Assembly (NCBI GenBank): GCA_029582155.1
Contig: CM055903.1
Location: forward strand, 36,126,353-36,190,352
DNA length: 64,000 nt
Direction: 5' to 3'
From: Panopea generosa
Taxonomy: Eukaryota > Mollusca > Bivalvia > Adapedonta > Hiatellidae
The notes beneath the pieces were generated by a model that saw only the letters and a list, made by a program, of their open reading frames with translations, searched no databases and was not told where the DNA came from. Position 1 is the first letter of the stretch. Each line of letters begins with the position of its first letter. A program made the position numbers and the translations under genes. This document shows positions 1 through 11,929 of this stretch, piece by piece.

Positions 1-3000
1 CTAAAATATAACATTACACACTGAAAAAAAACTGTAGATAACATAAACATGCGATACTTGATCGTACTATGACTAAAATATAACATTACACAATGACCAA
101 ACTGTAGATATCATAAACATACGATACTGGATCGTACTTTTACTAAAATTTAACATTTCACAGTGTAAAAACTGTATAAAACATAAACATATGATATTGG
201 ATCGTACTGTTTCTATAATATAACATTAAACACTGAACAAACTATAGATAAAATAAAATTTCGATTCTGGACCGTACTACTTCTGAAATATAACATTACA
301 CAATGTTCAAACTGTAGATAACATAAACACGTGGTACTGGATCGTTCTATTACTAAAATATAACATTACACACTGACCAAACTGTAAATAACATAAACAT
401 ACGGTACTGGATCGTACTATGACTAAAATATAACATTACACACTGACCAAACTGTAAATAACATAAACATACGGTACTGGATCGTACTATGTCTAAAATA
501 TAACATTACACACTTAAAAAACTGTAGATAACGTAAACATGTGGTACTGGATCGTACTATTACTAAAATAAAACATTACACACTGACCAAACTGTAGATA
601 ACATAAACATGCGATACTTGATCGTACTATGACTAAAATATAACATTACACACTGACCAAACTGTAGATATCATAAACATGCGATTCTGGATCGTACTAT
701 TACTAAATATAACATTACACACTGACCAAACTGTAGATAACATAAACATGCGATACTTGATCGTACTATTACTAAAATAAAACATTACACACTTAAAAAA
801 CTGTAGATAACGTAAACATGTGGTACTGGATCGTACTATTACTAAAATAAAACATTACACACTGACCAAACTGTAGATATCATAAACATGCGATACTGGA
901 TCGTACTATGACTAAAATATAACATTACAAACTTAAAAAAACTGTAGATAACATAAACATGTGGTACTGGATCGTACTATTACTAAAATATAACATTACA
1001 CACTGACCAAACTGTAGATAACATAAACATGCGATACTGGATCGTACTATGACTAAAATATAACATTACAAACTTAAAAAACTGTAGATATCATAAACAT
1101 ACGATACTGGATCGTACTTTTACTAAAATTTAACATTACACAGTGTAAAAACTGTATAAAACATAAACATGTGATATTGGATCGTACTGTTTCTATAATA
1201 TAACATTAAACACTGAACAAACTATAGATAAAATAGAATTTCGATTCTGGACCGTTCTACTTCTGAAATATAACATTACACAATGTTCAAACTGTAGATA
1301 ACATAAACACGTGGTACTGGATCGTTCTATTACTAAAATATAACATTACACACTGACCAAACTGTAAATAACATAAACATGCAATACTTGATCGTAATAT
1401 GACTAAAATATAACATATTACTAAAATAAAACATTACACACTGACCAAACTGTAGATAACATAAACATGCGATACTGGATCGTACTATGACTAAAATATA
1501 ACATTACACACTGAACAAACTGTAGATAACATAAACATACGATACTGGATCGTACTATTACTAAAATAAAACATTACACACTGACCAAACTGTAAATATC
1601 ATAAACATGCGATACTGGATCGTACTATGACTAAAATATAACATTACAAACTTAAAAAAACTGTAGATAACATAAACATGTGGTACTGGATCGTACTATT
1701 ACTAAAATATAACATTACACACTGACCAAACTGTAGATAACATAAACATGCGATACTGGATCGTACTATGACTAAAATATAACATTACAAACTTAAAAAA
1801 CTGTAGATATCATAAACATACGATACTGGATCGTTCTTTTACTAAAATTTAACATTACACAGTGTAAAAACTGTATAAAACATAAACATGTGATATTGGA
1901 TCGTACTGTTTCTATAATATAACATTAAACACTGAACAAACTATAGATAAAATAGAATTTCGATTCTGGACCGTTCTACTTCTGAAATATAACATTACAC
2001 AATGTTCAAACTGTAGATAACATAAACACGTGGTACTGGATCGTTCTATTACTAAAATATAACATTACACACTGACCAAACTGTAAATAACATAAACATG
2101 CAATACTTGATCGTAATATGACTAAAATATAACATATTACTAAAATAAAACATTACACACTGACCAAACTGTAGATAACATAAACATGCGATACTGGATC
2201 GTACTATGACTAAAATATAACATTACAAACTGACCAAACTGTAGATATCATAAACATACGATACTGGATCGTACTATGACTAAAATATAATATTACAAAC
2301 TGACCAAACTGTAGATATCATACACATACGATACCGGATCGTACTGTTACTATAATATAGCATTACATACTGAACAAACCAAGATAACATAATCCTGCGA
2401 TACTGCATCGTACTATTACTAAAATATAACATTACGCAGTAAACAAACTGTAGATATCATAAGCATATGATACTGGATCGTACTGTAACTATAATATAAC
2501 ACTGCACACTGAACAAACTGTAAATAACATATACATACGATACTGGATCGTACTGTAACTATAATATAACACTGCACACTGAACAAATTGTAAATAACAT
2601 ATACATACGATACTGGATCGTACTGTAACTATAATATAACACTGCACACTGAACAAACTGTAAATAACATATACATACGATACTGGATCGTACTGTAACT
2701 ATAATATAATACTGCACACTGAACAAACTGTAAATAACATATACATACGATAATGGATCATACTGTTTCTATAATATAACACTGAACAAATTGTAAATAA
2801 CATATACATACGATACTGGATCGTACTGTTACTATAATATAACACTGCACACTGAACAAACTGTAAATAACATATACATACGATACTGGATCGTACTGTT
2901 ACTATAATATAACATAACATATTGAACAAACTGTAGATAACATAAACATACGATACTAGATCGGACTATTAATAAAATATAAGATTACACATTGAACACA

Positions 3001-3400
3001 CTGTAGATAACTTAAACATGCGATTCTAGATTGTACTATTACTAAAATATAACATTACACACTGTACAAGCTGTCGATAACATAAACATACGATTCTGGA
3101 TTGTAATTTTACTAAATTATAACAGTACTCACTGAACAAACTGTAGATAACCTAAACATGCGATTCTAGATTTTACTATTACTTAAATATGACATTACAC
3201 ACTGTACAAACTGTATATATCATAACCATTACGATACCGGAGCGTTCTATTACTTAAATATAACATTACACACTGAACAAACTGCATATAACATAAATAT
3301 GTGATTCTAGATTGTACTATTACTAAAATATAACATTACACACTGTACAAACTGTAGATATAATAAACATTACGATACTGGATCGTACTATTTCTTAAAT
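1..3400 (+). repeat. 70-bp satellite array (about 48 copies, continues left of the window)
   Basis: Head-to-tail copies of a 70-bp AT-rich unit containing aacattacacactgacc, then ctgtagataacataaac, then actggatcgtactatt. The array is already in progress at base 1 and decays into unrelated sequence near 3400. A subfamily with atatacatacgata and cactgcacactg occupies about 2480-2930, and the last five or six units are the most diverged. A 76-residue frame on the minus strand at 2699-2929 only reflects the repeat and is not treated as a gene. No function is inferred. Confidence 0.97.
841..2230 (+). repeat. 719-bp higher-order duplication inside the 70-bp satellite
   Basis: The blocks starting near 841 and near 1560 match almost base for base at a shift of 719 bp. 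Both contain the same rare units: one with cagtgtaaaaactgtata, one with aaatagaatttcgattctgg, and one with cacgtggtactgg. The period is ten 70-bp units plus about 19 bp, and the extra bases come from the same aberrant junction, taacatattactaaaa, in both copies (about 1412 and 2131). A more diverged copy of the rare units lies exactly 980 bp (14 units) upstream, at 161. This is the signature of unequal exchange. Confidence 0.9.
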
Positions 3401-3409
3401 ATATGTTGA

Positions 3410-5115
3410 TGTTTATGTTATCATAGTGCCGATTTTTAAAAGTGGGGACAAGAGTGATCTAAGCAATTATAGGGGGATTACTTTATTAAGTGCCTTGGAC
3501 AAACTGTTTACAAGAGTTCTAAAAACAGATTAATATCTTGGGCAGAAACTTATCAAGTCTATGTAGAGGTGCAAACAGGATTTAGAAAGGGTATGGGCAC
3601 GTTAGACAATAGTTTTGTTTTACACGGGTTTATTTCACGAACTTTAAACCAACAAGGGAGTCTATACTAGACATTTGTTTATTTTAAAAAAGCTTTAGAC
3701 TTTGTGGTTAGGGACATTTGGTATAAACTGATTAAATTAGGGGTTCGGGAAATAATTTTGGAGGTTATTTAATACATGTATACATGTATAAAATCAAAAG
3801 TAAAATAAATGCATACATTAAGCAGTGAATTTTCGTATTATCTCGGGGTCCGTCAAGGTGAACGTCTTTTACCATTTCTGTTTAGCTTGTATTTAAATGA
3901 CTTAGAACAAGAGTTTAAACAAAAAGGAGTTGAGGGAATTGATGTCAGTATGTTTACTGTTATATGCTGATGATATTATTTTATTAGCAAAATTGGCAGA
4001 AGATTTACAAAACGCATTAAATGTTTTAGCAGAGTATTGTACTAAGTGGAAATTAACAGTTACTACGGCAAAAACTAAATTTACGGTGTTCAGAAAGGAG
4101 GGAAGTTTACCAAAAACTTGAGATTCAACTATAATGATACAGACTTTGAGATTGTAAGTAAATTCTAATTTTTAGGGATTATATTTACACCAGGTGGATC
4201 TTTTAATGAAACCGATAAAGTACTTTCGGGGCAAGCCCTTAAGACTATTTTTAAACTAAATCACTACTTAAAAAATTTTACTAATATTTCACCAAAAAAA
4301 AAATTAAATTATTAATTGATAAGCTTATTACGCCCATTCTGACCTATTCATCGGAGGTATGGGGGTTAAACACAGGTACGCAGGTAGAAAAAATACATTA
4401 AAGCTTAGGCGTAAAGCTTTCGACACAAAATAATTTCATTTATGGAGAGACAGGAAGGATCAGTTATATAAATAAGCGATATTTAATCGTTATAAAAAAT
4501 GGTTAAAAATTTGTAGCTTAAGCAATACTAAATATATAAAAAAATTGTATATAACATGCTAAAAACTGAAAATGAGAGGTTCCGAAATAGAATTAACTGG
4601 GTTGCACAAGTACAACATTTATTATCTAAACTAGATTTTTATGAAGTATGACATAGTCAAGACGTAAGAGATAAAAAACTGTTTTTATCAGTTTTTAAAC
4701 AAAGACTTAATGATATTTTTATACAGAATTGGACCGCAGAACTAAATAATTCATTGAGAGCATTATTCATTTGAACGTTAACTTCTTTTGAATTTTCACA
4801 TTATCTAAATGTTACATGTATAAATATAGAAAAATATCGGAAAGCTTTTTTGACTTGAAGTAGAATGCGGTAGATGGTGAAAACCTGTAAGTGTTCCATT
4901 TCAAGACAGAAAATGCAGACAATGTAATATTTTAGAAGACGAATACCACTTCTTATAGAATGTAAAACATATAGTGGAAAACGGTTATAAAACCATATTA
5001 CTGGACACACCCAAGCTATTTCAAATGCACACAACTATTGAAGTGAACAAACCAATCTGAATTAAGCAAACTCTGCGTTTATATATACAACGCATTTAAA
5101 TTAGGAATGATAACA
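3410..5115 (+). pseudogene. Degenerate non-LTR retrotransposon (LINE), reverse transcriptase and C-terminal region
   Basis: Translating across several frames gives an ordered set of LINE reverse transcriptase blocks: [20 protein letters not shown] near 3427, VEVQTGFRKGMGTLDNSFVL near 3566, FVYFKKALDFVVRDIWYKL near 3675, GVRQGERLLPFLFSLYLNDL near 3848, then LLYADDIILLAKLAEDLQNA near 3957 with the catalytic YADD box. These are followed by LITPILTYSSEVWGL near 4324, FIYGETGRISYINKRY near 4437, FKQRLNDIFIQNWTAELNN near 4694, and a cysteine-containing C-terminal stretch with EDEYHFL near 4935. At least six frameshifts or stops separate the blocks, so it is dead. The endonuclease and the start of the RT are missing, which fits 5' truncation on insertion. 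Clade not assigned. Confidence 0.92.
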
Positions 5116-5747
5116 AAATAACATACGAAATAGAATCCTTATTATCACATATTTATTATATAAATAATAATAATACTATATACATGTTTTAAAATGAGTT
5201 ATACCCCTTGAAGTCTAAATTAGCATAATACGATTATTTTTTAATTCATATGTTGGAAGTTTTTCTTCTATTATTCAATTTCATTGAATAACACTATCTT
5301 ATATTGTATACCTCAGGCTCAGTAGTGGTACACGACTATCAACTATGGACTAGTAAAATATATTGTAATTGTAAGCCACTAAATTGGAACAAAATAATTA
5401 CACTAATTTGGAAACGACTTATTTAGACCTGTGGATTATGGGAATAACTTCGCTTTGATAGATCACAAAAATGCGCGACAACCCACAGCGACAAGCTTCC
5501 CTCCCATTGGATCGAATGTTGTTAAGGTTTGAATAATTTACAAAACCATTAACAATGACGCTAAACATCGTGAACTCTATGCAAATTAATAAGCTTATAT
5601 CATATATTAAACATTGCCATACGAATTATATATGTCAAAAAAGTCCATGCATATGTATCAATGACATATGTATGTTTGTAATACGGTTAATATACATGGG
5701 CCATGTTTGGCTTAATGAACAAATAAAACTAAAAAATAAATTATATC
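5116..5747. other. AT-rich sequence after the LINE, no gene seen
   Basis: A run rich in taataa (about 5155-5180) could be the microsatellite-like tail of the LINE. The rest, up to the inverted satellite, is AT-rich without a recognisable gene. A 99-residue frame beginning at 5555 runs into the satellite and is not believed to be coding. Confidence 0.6.
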
Positions 5748-5940
5748 TACAGTTTGTTCAGTGTGTAAGGTTATATTTAAGTAATAGTACGATCCAGTAT
5801 CGTATGTTTATGCTATCTACAGTTTGTACAGTGTGTAATGTTATATTTAAGTAATAGTAAAATCTAGAATCGCATGTTTATGTTATCTACAGTTTGTTCA
5901 GTGTGTACTGTTATAATTTAGTAAAAGTACAATCCCGAAT
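5748..5940 (-). repeat. 70-bp satellite in reverse orientation (about 2.7 copies)
   Basis: The sequence is the reverse complement of the 70-bp unit at 1-3400, seen in ctacagtttgttcagtgtgt and gtacgatccagtatcgtatg. The three partial copies are about as diverged as the last units before the LINE. The same satellite therefore flanks the LINE segment in opposite orientations. Confidence 0.95.
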
Positions 5941-6309
5941 CATAATCAGTGTTTAACAATGTGAACAATGCTCAGTTCCAGTTTAACAATACACTTATAA
6001 TGTATTATGTTTTAAGACGTTTCAAACCTAAATCTACGAACTAAGGTAACACACATGAAGCAAAGCCCAGTTCCAGCACAAGACTTAACTTATACGCTTG
6101 AGAACGGGTTCAAACTAAATCATCAAACTAAATTAATGTGCATAAAACAATGCCCAGTTCCAGCACAAAAGTTAATTCCTAAGAGTTCCAAACACCAATT
6201 CTTCCCAAAGCCAATAGCCAGAAGGAATCTTTGTCTCAATAGTCGATACGTATATTGGCATACGTTTGTGAAATTACCAGATTCAGATACTAATATCTAA
6301 ATGAATCTC
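5941..6309 (+). repeat. Three degenerate copies of a short motif, otherwise nothing seen
   Basis: The motif gcccagttccagcaca, or a near match, occurs at 5970, 6065 and 6152, with spacings of 95 and 87 bp. The surrounding bases are only partly alike. A frame starting at 6055 (81 codons) spans two copies (QSPVPAQ and QCPVPAQ), but nothing supports it as a gene. Confidence 0.45.
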
Positions 6310-9300
6310 ACGATATGCATGTACAAGTATTTATATGTGGTCCCATTTGATGTACATGTATTCCTATGTGATCTCGCTCGATGCACATGTATTCCTATAA
6401 AGCTTTTCTCTATGTACATGTATTTCCATGCGGTATTTTACGATGTTAATGCATTCCTATTTGGTATCGCTCGATGTACGTGTATTTCCATGTGGTACTT
6501 TACGATGTATATGCAATCCTATGTATTCTCGCTCGATGAACATGTATTCCTGTGAGGCCTTTCTCAAAGTACACTTATTTCCATGCGGTATATTACGATG
6601 TTAATGAATTCCCATGTGGCATTTTAAGATGCAAATGTATTCTTATGTGGTATCGCTCGATGTCCATGTATTCCTATGAAACCTTTCTCTATGTACATGT
6701 ATTTCACTATAGTATTTTACGATGTAAATATATTCCTAAGTGTTATCGCAAGATGTACATGTATTTCCATGTGGTCTTTTACGATGTAAATGTATTCCTA
6801 TGTGATCTCGCTTGATTAACATGTATTTATATAAAGCCTTTCTATATGTACCTGTATTTTCATGTGGTATTTTACGATGTACATGTATGCCCATGTGGTA
6901 TTTTAGGACGAATATGTTTTTCCATGTGGTATTTTACGATGTAAATATATTTCTATGTGGTATCGTTCGATGACATGTATTCCAATGTGTTATTTTACGA
7001 TGTAAATGTATTCCTATAGATGTGATTTCGCTCGAAGAACATGTATTCCTATAAAACCCTTCCATATGGTATTTAACGATGTGCATGTGTTCCAATGTTG
7101 TATTTTACGATGTACATGTATATCGATGTTGTATTTTACAATGTAAATGAATTCCTATGTGATCTTGCTCGATTTACATTTATTCCCATGTGGTATTTTA
7201 CGATGTAAAGGGAATTCCTATGTGGTATCGTTCGATGTAATTGTATTCTTATGTGGTGTTTCTCTATGTACCTGTATTTCCATGTGGTATTTTTCGATGT
7301 AAATGTTTTCCTATGTGGTATCGCTCGATGTACATGTATCTCTGTGTGGTTTTTCTCGATGTACTTGTATTCCTAAGTGGCCTTTCTCGACGTACATGTA
7401 TTTTCATGTGGTATTTTACGATGTAAATGTATTCCTATATGGTAATCGCTCGATGTACATGAATTCTTAGGTAAAATCGCTCGATGTACATGTATTCCTA
7501 TGTGACCTTTCTCGATGTACAGGTATTCCTATGTGGTCTTTCTCGATGTAAATGTATCACTTTGTTGTATTGTTTGTTGTACATTTATTCCTATATGCTA
7601 TCGCTCGATGTTCATGATTTCTAAGGTGATATCGCTCGATGAACATGTATTCCTGTGTGGCTTTTCTCGATGTACATGTATTCTCATGTGTTTTTTTATG
7701 ATGTACATGTATTCCAATGTGACCTTGCTCGATGTACATGTATTTCTATAAAGCCTTTCTCTCTAAGTACACGAACTTCCACGTGGTATTTTACGATGTA
7801 AATGTTTTCCCATGTGGTATTTTACGATAAACATGTATTCCTATGTGATTTTGCTCGATGTACATGTATTCCTATAATGCCTTTCTCTAAGTACAAATAT
7901 TTCCATGTGGTGTTTTACGATGTAAATATATTCCCCTGTGGTATTTTACGATGTAAAGTTATTTCTTTGTGGTATCGCTCGATGTACATTCATTACTATA
8001 AAGCCTTTCTCTATGTACATGTATTTCCCTGTGGTATTTTACAATGTAAATGTATTCTTATGCGATATTTTACGATGTACATGTATTCCTATGTGATCTA
8101 GCTCGATGTACATGTATTTATTTGTGGTACTTTACGATGTAAATGTATTTCTATGTGGTATCGCTCTATGTACATGTATTCCTATGTTGTATTTAATGAT
8201 GTACATGTATTCCTATGTGATCTCGCTCGATGTACATGTGTTTTATGTGCTATTTTACGATGTAAATGTATTCCTATGAGGTTCCGCTCGAATTACATGT
8301 ATTCCCATGTGTTTTTTATGATGTACATGTATTCCTATGTGATCTTGCTTGATGTACATGTATTCCTATAAAGCCTTTCTCTACGAACATGTATTTTCAT
8401 GTTGTATTTTACGATGTTAATGTATTCCCATTTGGTATTTTACGGTGTAAATGTATTCCTATGTGGTATTGCTCGATGTATATGTTTTTCCCTGTAGTAT
8501 TTTCTGATGTAGATATATTCCTATGTGATCTTGCACGATGTTCATGTATTCGTATAAAGCATTTCCCTATGTACATGTATTTTCATGTGGTATTTTACGA
8601 TGTAAATGTATTCCTATGTGGTATCGCTCGAAATACATGTTTTCCAATGTAGTATTTTACTATGTTCATGTATTCCTATGAGATCTCGCTCGATGTACAT
8701 GTTTCCTATAAAGCCTTTCTCTATGTACATGTACTTTCATGTGGTATTTTACGATGTACATGTATTCTCATGTGGTATTTTACGATGTAAATATATTCCT
8801 ATGTGGCATTTTACGATGTACATGTATTCCCATGTGGTATTTTACGATGTACATGTATTCCCATGTGGTATTTTACAATGTTACTGAATTCCTATGTGAT
8901 TTCGCTCGATGGACATATATTCCTATGTGGTATGGTTTGATATGCATGTATTCATTTGTGGTATCACCCGATGCACATGTATTCCTATGTTGGATCTTTC
9001 GATGTACTTGTATTTCTATGTGACATAGCCCAATGTACATGTATTCCTAAATGGTATATCTCGATGTACTTTTTTCCTATATGGTATCGCCCGATGTACA
9101 TGTACATGTATTCCTATGTGGCCGTTCTCGATGTATATGTGTTCCTATATCATATCGCTCGATGTACATGTATTTTTATGTGGACTTTCTCGATATTCAT
9201 GTATTCCCATGTGGTATTTTTCGATGTATATGTATGCATTCCTATGTGGTCTCCCTTGATGTATATGTATTCCTATGTGGTATCGTTCAATGTACATGTA

Positions 9301-10636
9301 TTCCTATATGGCCTTTCTCGATGTACAGTTATTCACCTGTGGTAATTTTCAATGCGTATGCCTTTGTATTCCTTTGTCGTATCACTTGAGTACATGACGG
9401 TATTCATATGTGGTATCGCTCGATGTTCATGTATTCCTATGTGGTATCGTTCGACGTACATGTATACCTTTGTGGTCTTTCTCGATGTACATGTATTCCC
9501 AAGTGGTTACTATTCTATGTATATGTATTCATTTGTGTTAATGCTTGAAGTTCATGTATTCCTATGTGATCTAGCTAAATGTACATGTAAACCCTTTTTT
9601 TTCGATGTACATGTATTCCTATGTGGTATTGCTCGATATACATGTATTCCTATGTGGTCTTTCTCAATGTACATTTATTCTTATATGGTTTATTTTCATG
9701 TACATTTATTCCTATATGGTCTAAATTGATGTACATATATTCGTATGTGGTATCGTTTGATGTACATATATTCCTATGTGCTCTCTCTCTCTCTATGTAC
9801 ATGTATTCCTATGTGGTTTCGTTCTGTTACATGTATTCCTATGTGGTCTTTCTCGATGTACATTTATTCCTATATGGTATCGTTCTATGTACATGTATTC
9901 CTATGTGGTCTTTGATCGATATACATTAATTCCTATATGGTATCGTTCTATGTACATGTATTCCTATGTGGTCTTATTAGATGTACATTTATTCCTCTAT
10001 GATATCGTTCTATGTACAGGTATGGCTATGTGGTCATTTCCGATGTAGATTTATTCCTATATGGTATCGTTCTATGTTCATGTTTCCTATGTGGTCTTTC
10101 TAGATGTACATTTATTCCTCTATGATATCGTTCTATTTACAGGTATGGCTATGTGGTCATTTTCGATGTATATTTATTTCTATATGGTATTGTTCTATGT
10201 ACATGTATTTCTATGTGTTTTTTCTCGTTGTACTTTTATTTCGTTATGGTATCGTTCTATTTACATGTATTCAAATGTGGTCTTTCTCGATGAACATAAT
10301 GTTATTCCTATATGGTATAGTTTGATGTAAATATATTCCTATGTGGTCTTTCTCAATGTACATTTATTCCTATATGTTATCGTTTGATGTACATATATTC
10401 CTATGTGGTATCGTGTGATGTACACTTATTCCTATGTGGTCTCTCTCGATGTACATGTTTCCTGTGTGACTTCGTTCTACGTACATGTATTCCTATGTGG
10501 TCTTTCTCGATGTACATGTATTCCTATGTGGTATCGTTGTATGTATCTGTATTCCTATGTGGTATTTCTCGATGTACTTGTATTCCTATTTGGTCTCTCT
10601 CGATGTACATGTATTCGTATGTGGTCTTTCTCTATG
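6310..10636 (+). repeat. 31-bp minisatellite array (about 140 copies)
   Basis: The unit is 31 bp: cgatgtacatgtattccta, then tgtggtatttta or tgtggtatcgct or tgtggtctttct. The first half of the array, up to about 8900, is rich in the ttttacgatgta variant; the second half is dominated by atcgctcgatg and then tctttctcgatg, so homogenisation has been regional. Because 31 is not a multiple of three, one repeat runs through all three frames every 93 bp and gives 31-residue periodic translations such as MYMYSYVVF, DVHVFLCG and RCTCIPMW. The overlapping frames of 60-130 codons here are therefore not genes. The unit carries the palindrome tacatgta. Confidence 0.97.
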
Positions 10637-10702
10637 AGGGATCGAACCCAGATCCCTCGGAATGTAAATCTGATGCTTTTTGCACTAGACTATATGTTCC
10701 AA
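10630..10702 (-). other. tRNA-like fragment, possible SINE head
   Basis: Read on the minus strand, this contains an A-box-like tagtctagtgc and, about 35 bases on, a good B-box (gggttcgatccct). The T arm does not pair properly as a tRNA, so an active tRNA gene is unlikely. It may be the head of a tRNA-derived SINE or a relic. It contains an 8-bp perfect hairpin at 10636-10658 (gagggatc, seven-base loop, gatccctc) exactly at the end of the 31-bp array. Confidence 0.45.
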
Positions 10703-11836
10703 GTTTACATAGACTCTTATGTAGAAATAAACCATTATTTTTATCTAAGTTTATCTTTATTCAAAACTACTAAATGCGTGTGACTTATTTCTTTTGGAAA
10801 TCTCTTCAGAAAGAATGCGATGACATTTATACGCTAAGCCGTACATTTTTTTATAGATTTTACCAAATGTACACATTTTAATTTCCCGTTTGCCTTCAGG
10901 AATATATATTACTTCCTTGAAGGAGATTTCCTGTCAGGACGTTTCTGTTATACACGGTCGTTCACTAGTCGTATTTGTCTACAGTTGCCAAGGAAATGGA
11001 ATCCTATAAAGAGCATCAGGTGTCATTATATGTCCACGTAAACAAGTAAGGAAATACATGTCTAACATGAAATGTTGTATTTAAAGGAAACAATCACGAT
11101 GGCAACATTAAGATATCACAATTAGCCTATTCACTCACCGAATTCGCACATGGTACTTTCTTTCACATTTATGTAAAAGCTTAAAGCTTGGACTTGGTAG
11201 GAGACAATGTATGTCTGATGTAACATCTAATTCATATCATTTAAAAACAATAAAATACACCAATACCTTCATCACAGCAGTACTCATCATAATAACACTT
11301 TTATACATAGATACAGAAGACATGGCAACAGAGGTTGGAAAGTGACAGTGATGTTCATACCATATATGAAAAATACAGAGCCGTGACGGTTTAAACGAAT
11401 GGATAATTTAATTGGTATTTTATGGCGTGCCAACACAACATAAATATTATTACCACATCATGAAGGATTACTCAATACTCGATATCCATGTGCAAAAACA
11501 ACAGATTATTATAAAAAAAAAAATGCAACAAGTAAACAGTATGTAAGTGATTATTAAATTAGGAAACTTTATCATTGTTTTGCCATACTTTTATTAAAGG
11601 TTATTTGATAGATCTAGTTATAAACATGTGATAACTATAATCTGCATATATTCTGCACTACAGATCCCTCCGTGGCACAGAACGAACTGTTAACTGAGTA
11701 ATCTTAGTTTCTATATTTTCATTCAATTTATTTGATTTGATTTGAACATTAATAAAACAAATGAAATGACAATTTTGGTTATTGAACTCCCTGATTCGAA
11801 AGAGGGGTTCATTGTTATCAGTATGGGTGTGTGTGT
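10703..11836. other. Unique AT-rich sequence, no gene seen
   Basis: No coding frame with recognisable content, no splice-supported exon and no tandem structure was found on either strand. Confidence 0.6.
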
Positions 11837-11872
11837 GGGGGGGGGGGGGGAGGGGGGGAGGGGGAAGGGGGG
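11837..11872 (+). repeat. G-homopolymer tract, potential G-quadruplex
   Basis: After a short gtgtgtgt run, a stretch of 36 bases is nearly all G, in runs of 14, 7, 5 and 6 broken by single or double A. It has far more than the four runs of three G needed for a G-quadruplex on the plus strand. It lies about 60 bp before the 28-bp array. Confidence 0.85.
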
Positions 11873-11929
11873 TAGCCTTTTAGAATCACGAGGCATAGTC
11901 GGGTTGCTGGTAAATATAATACGTACTAG

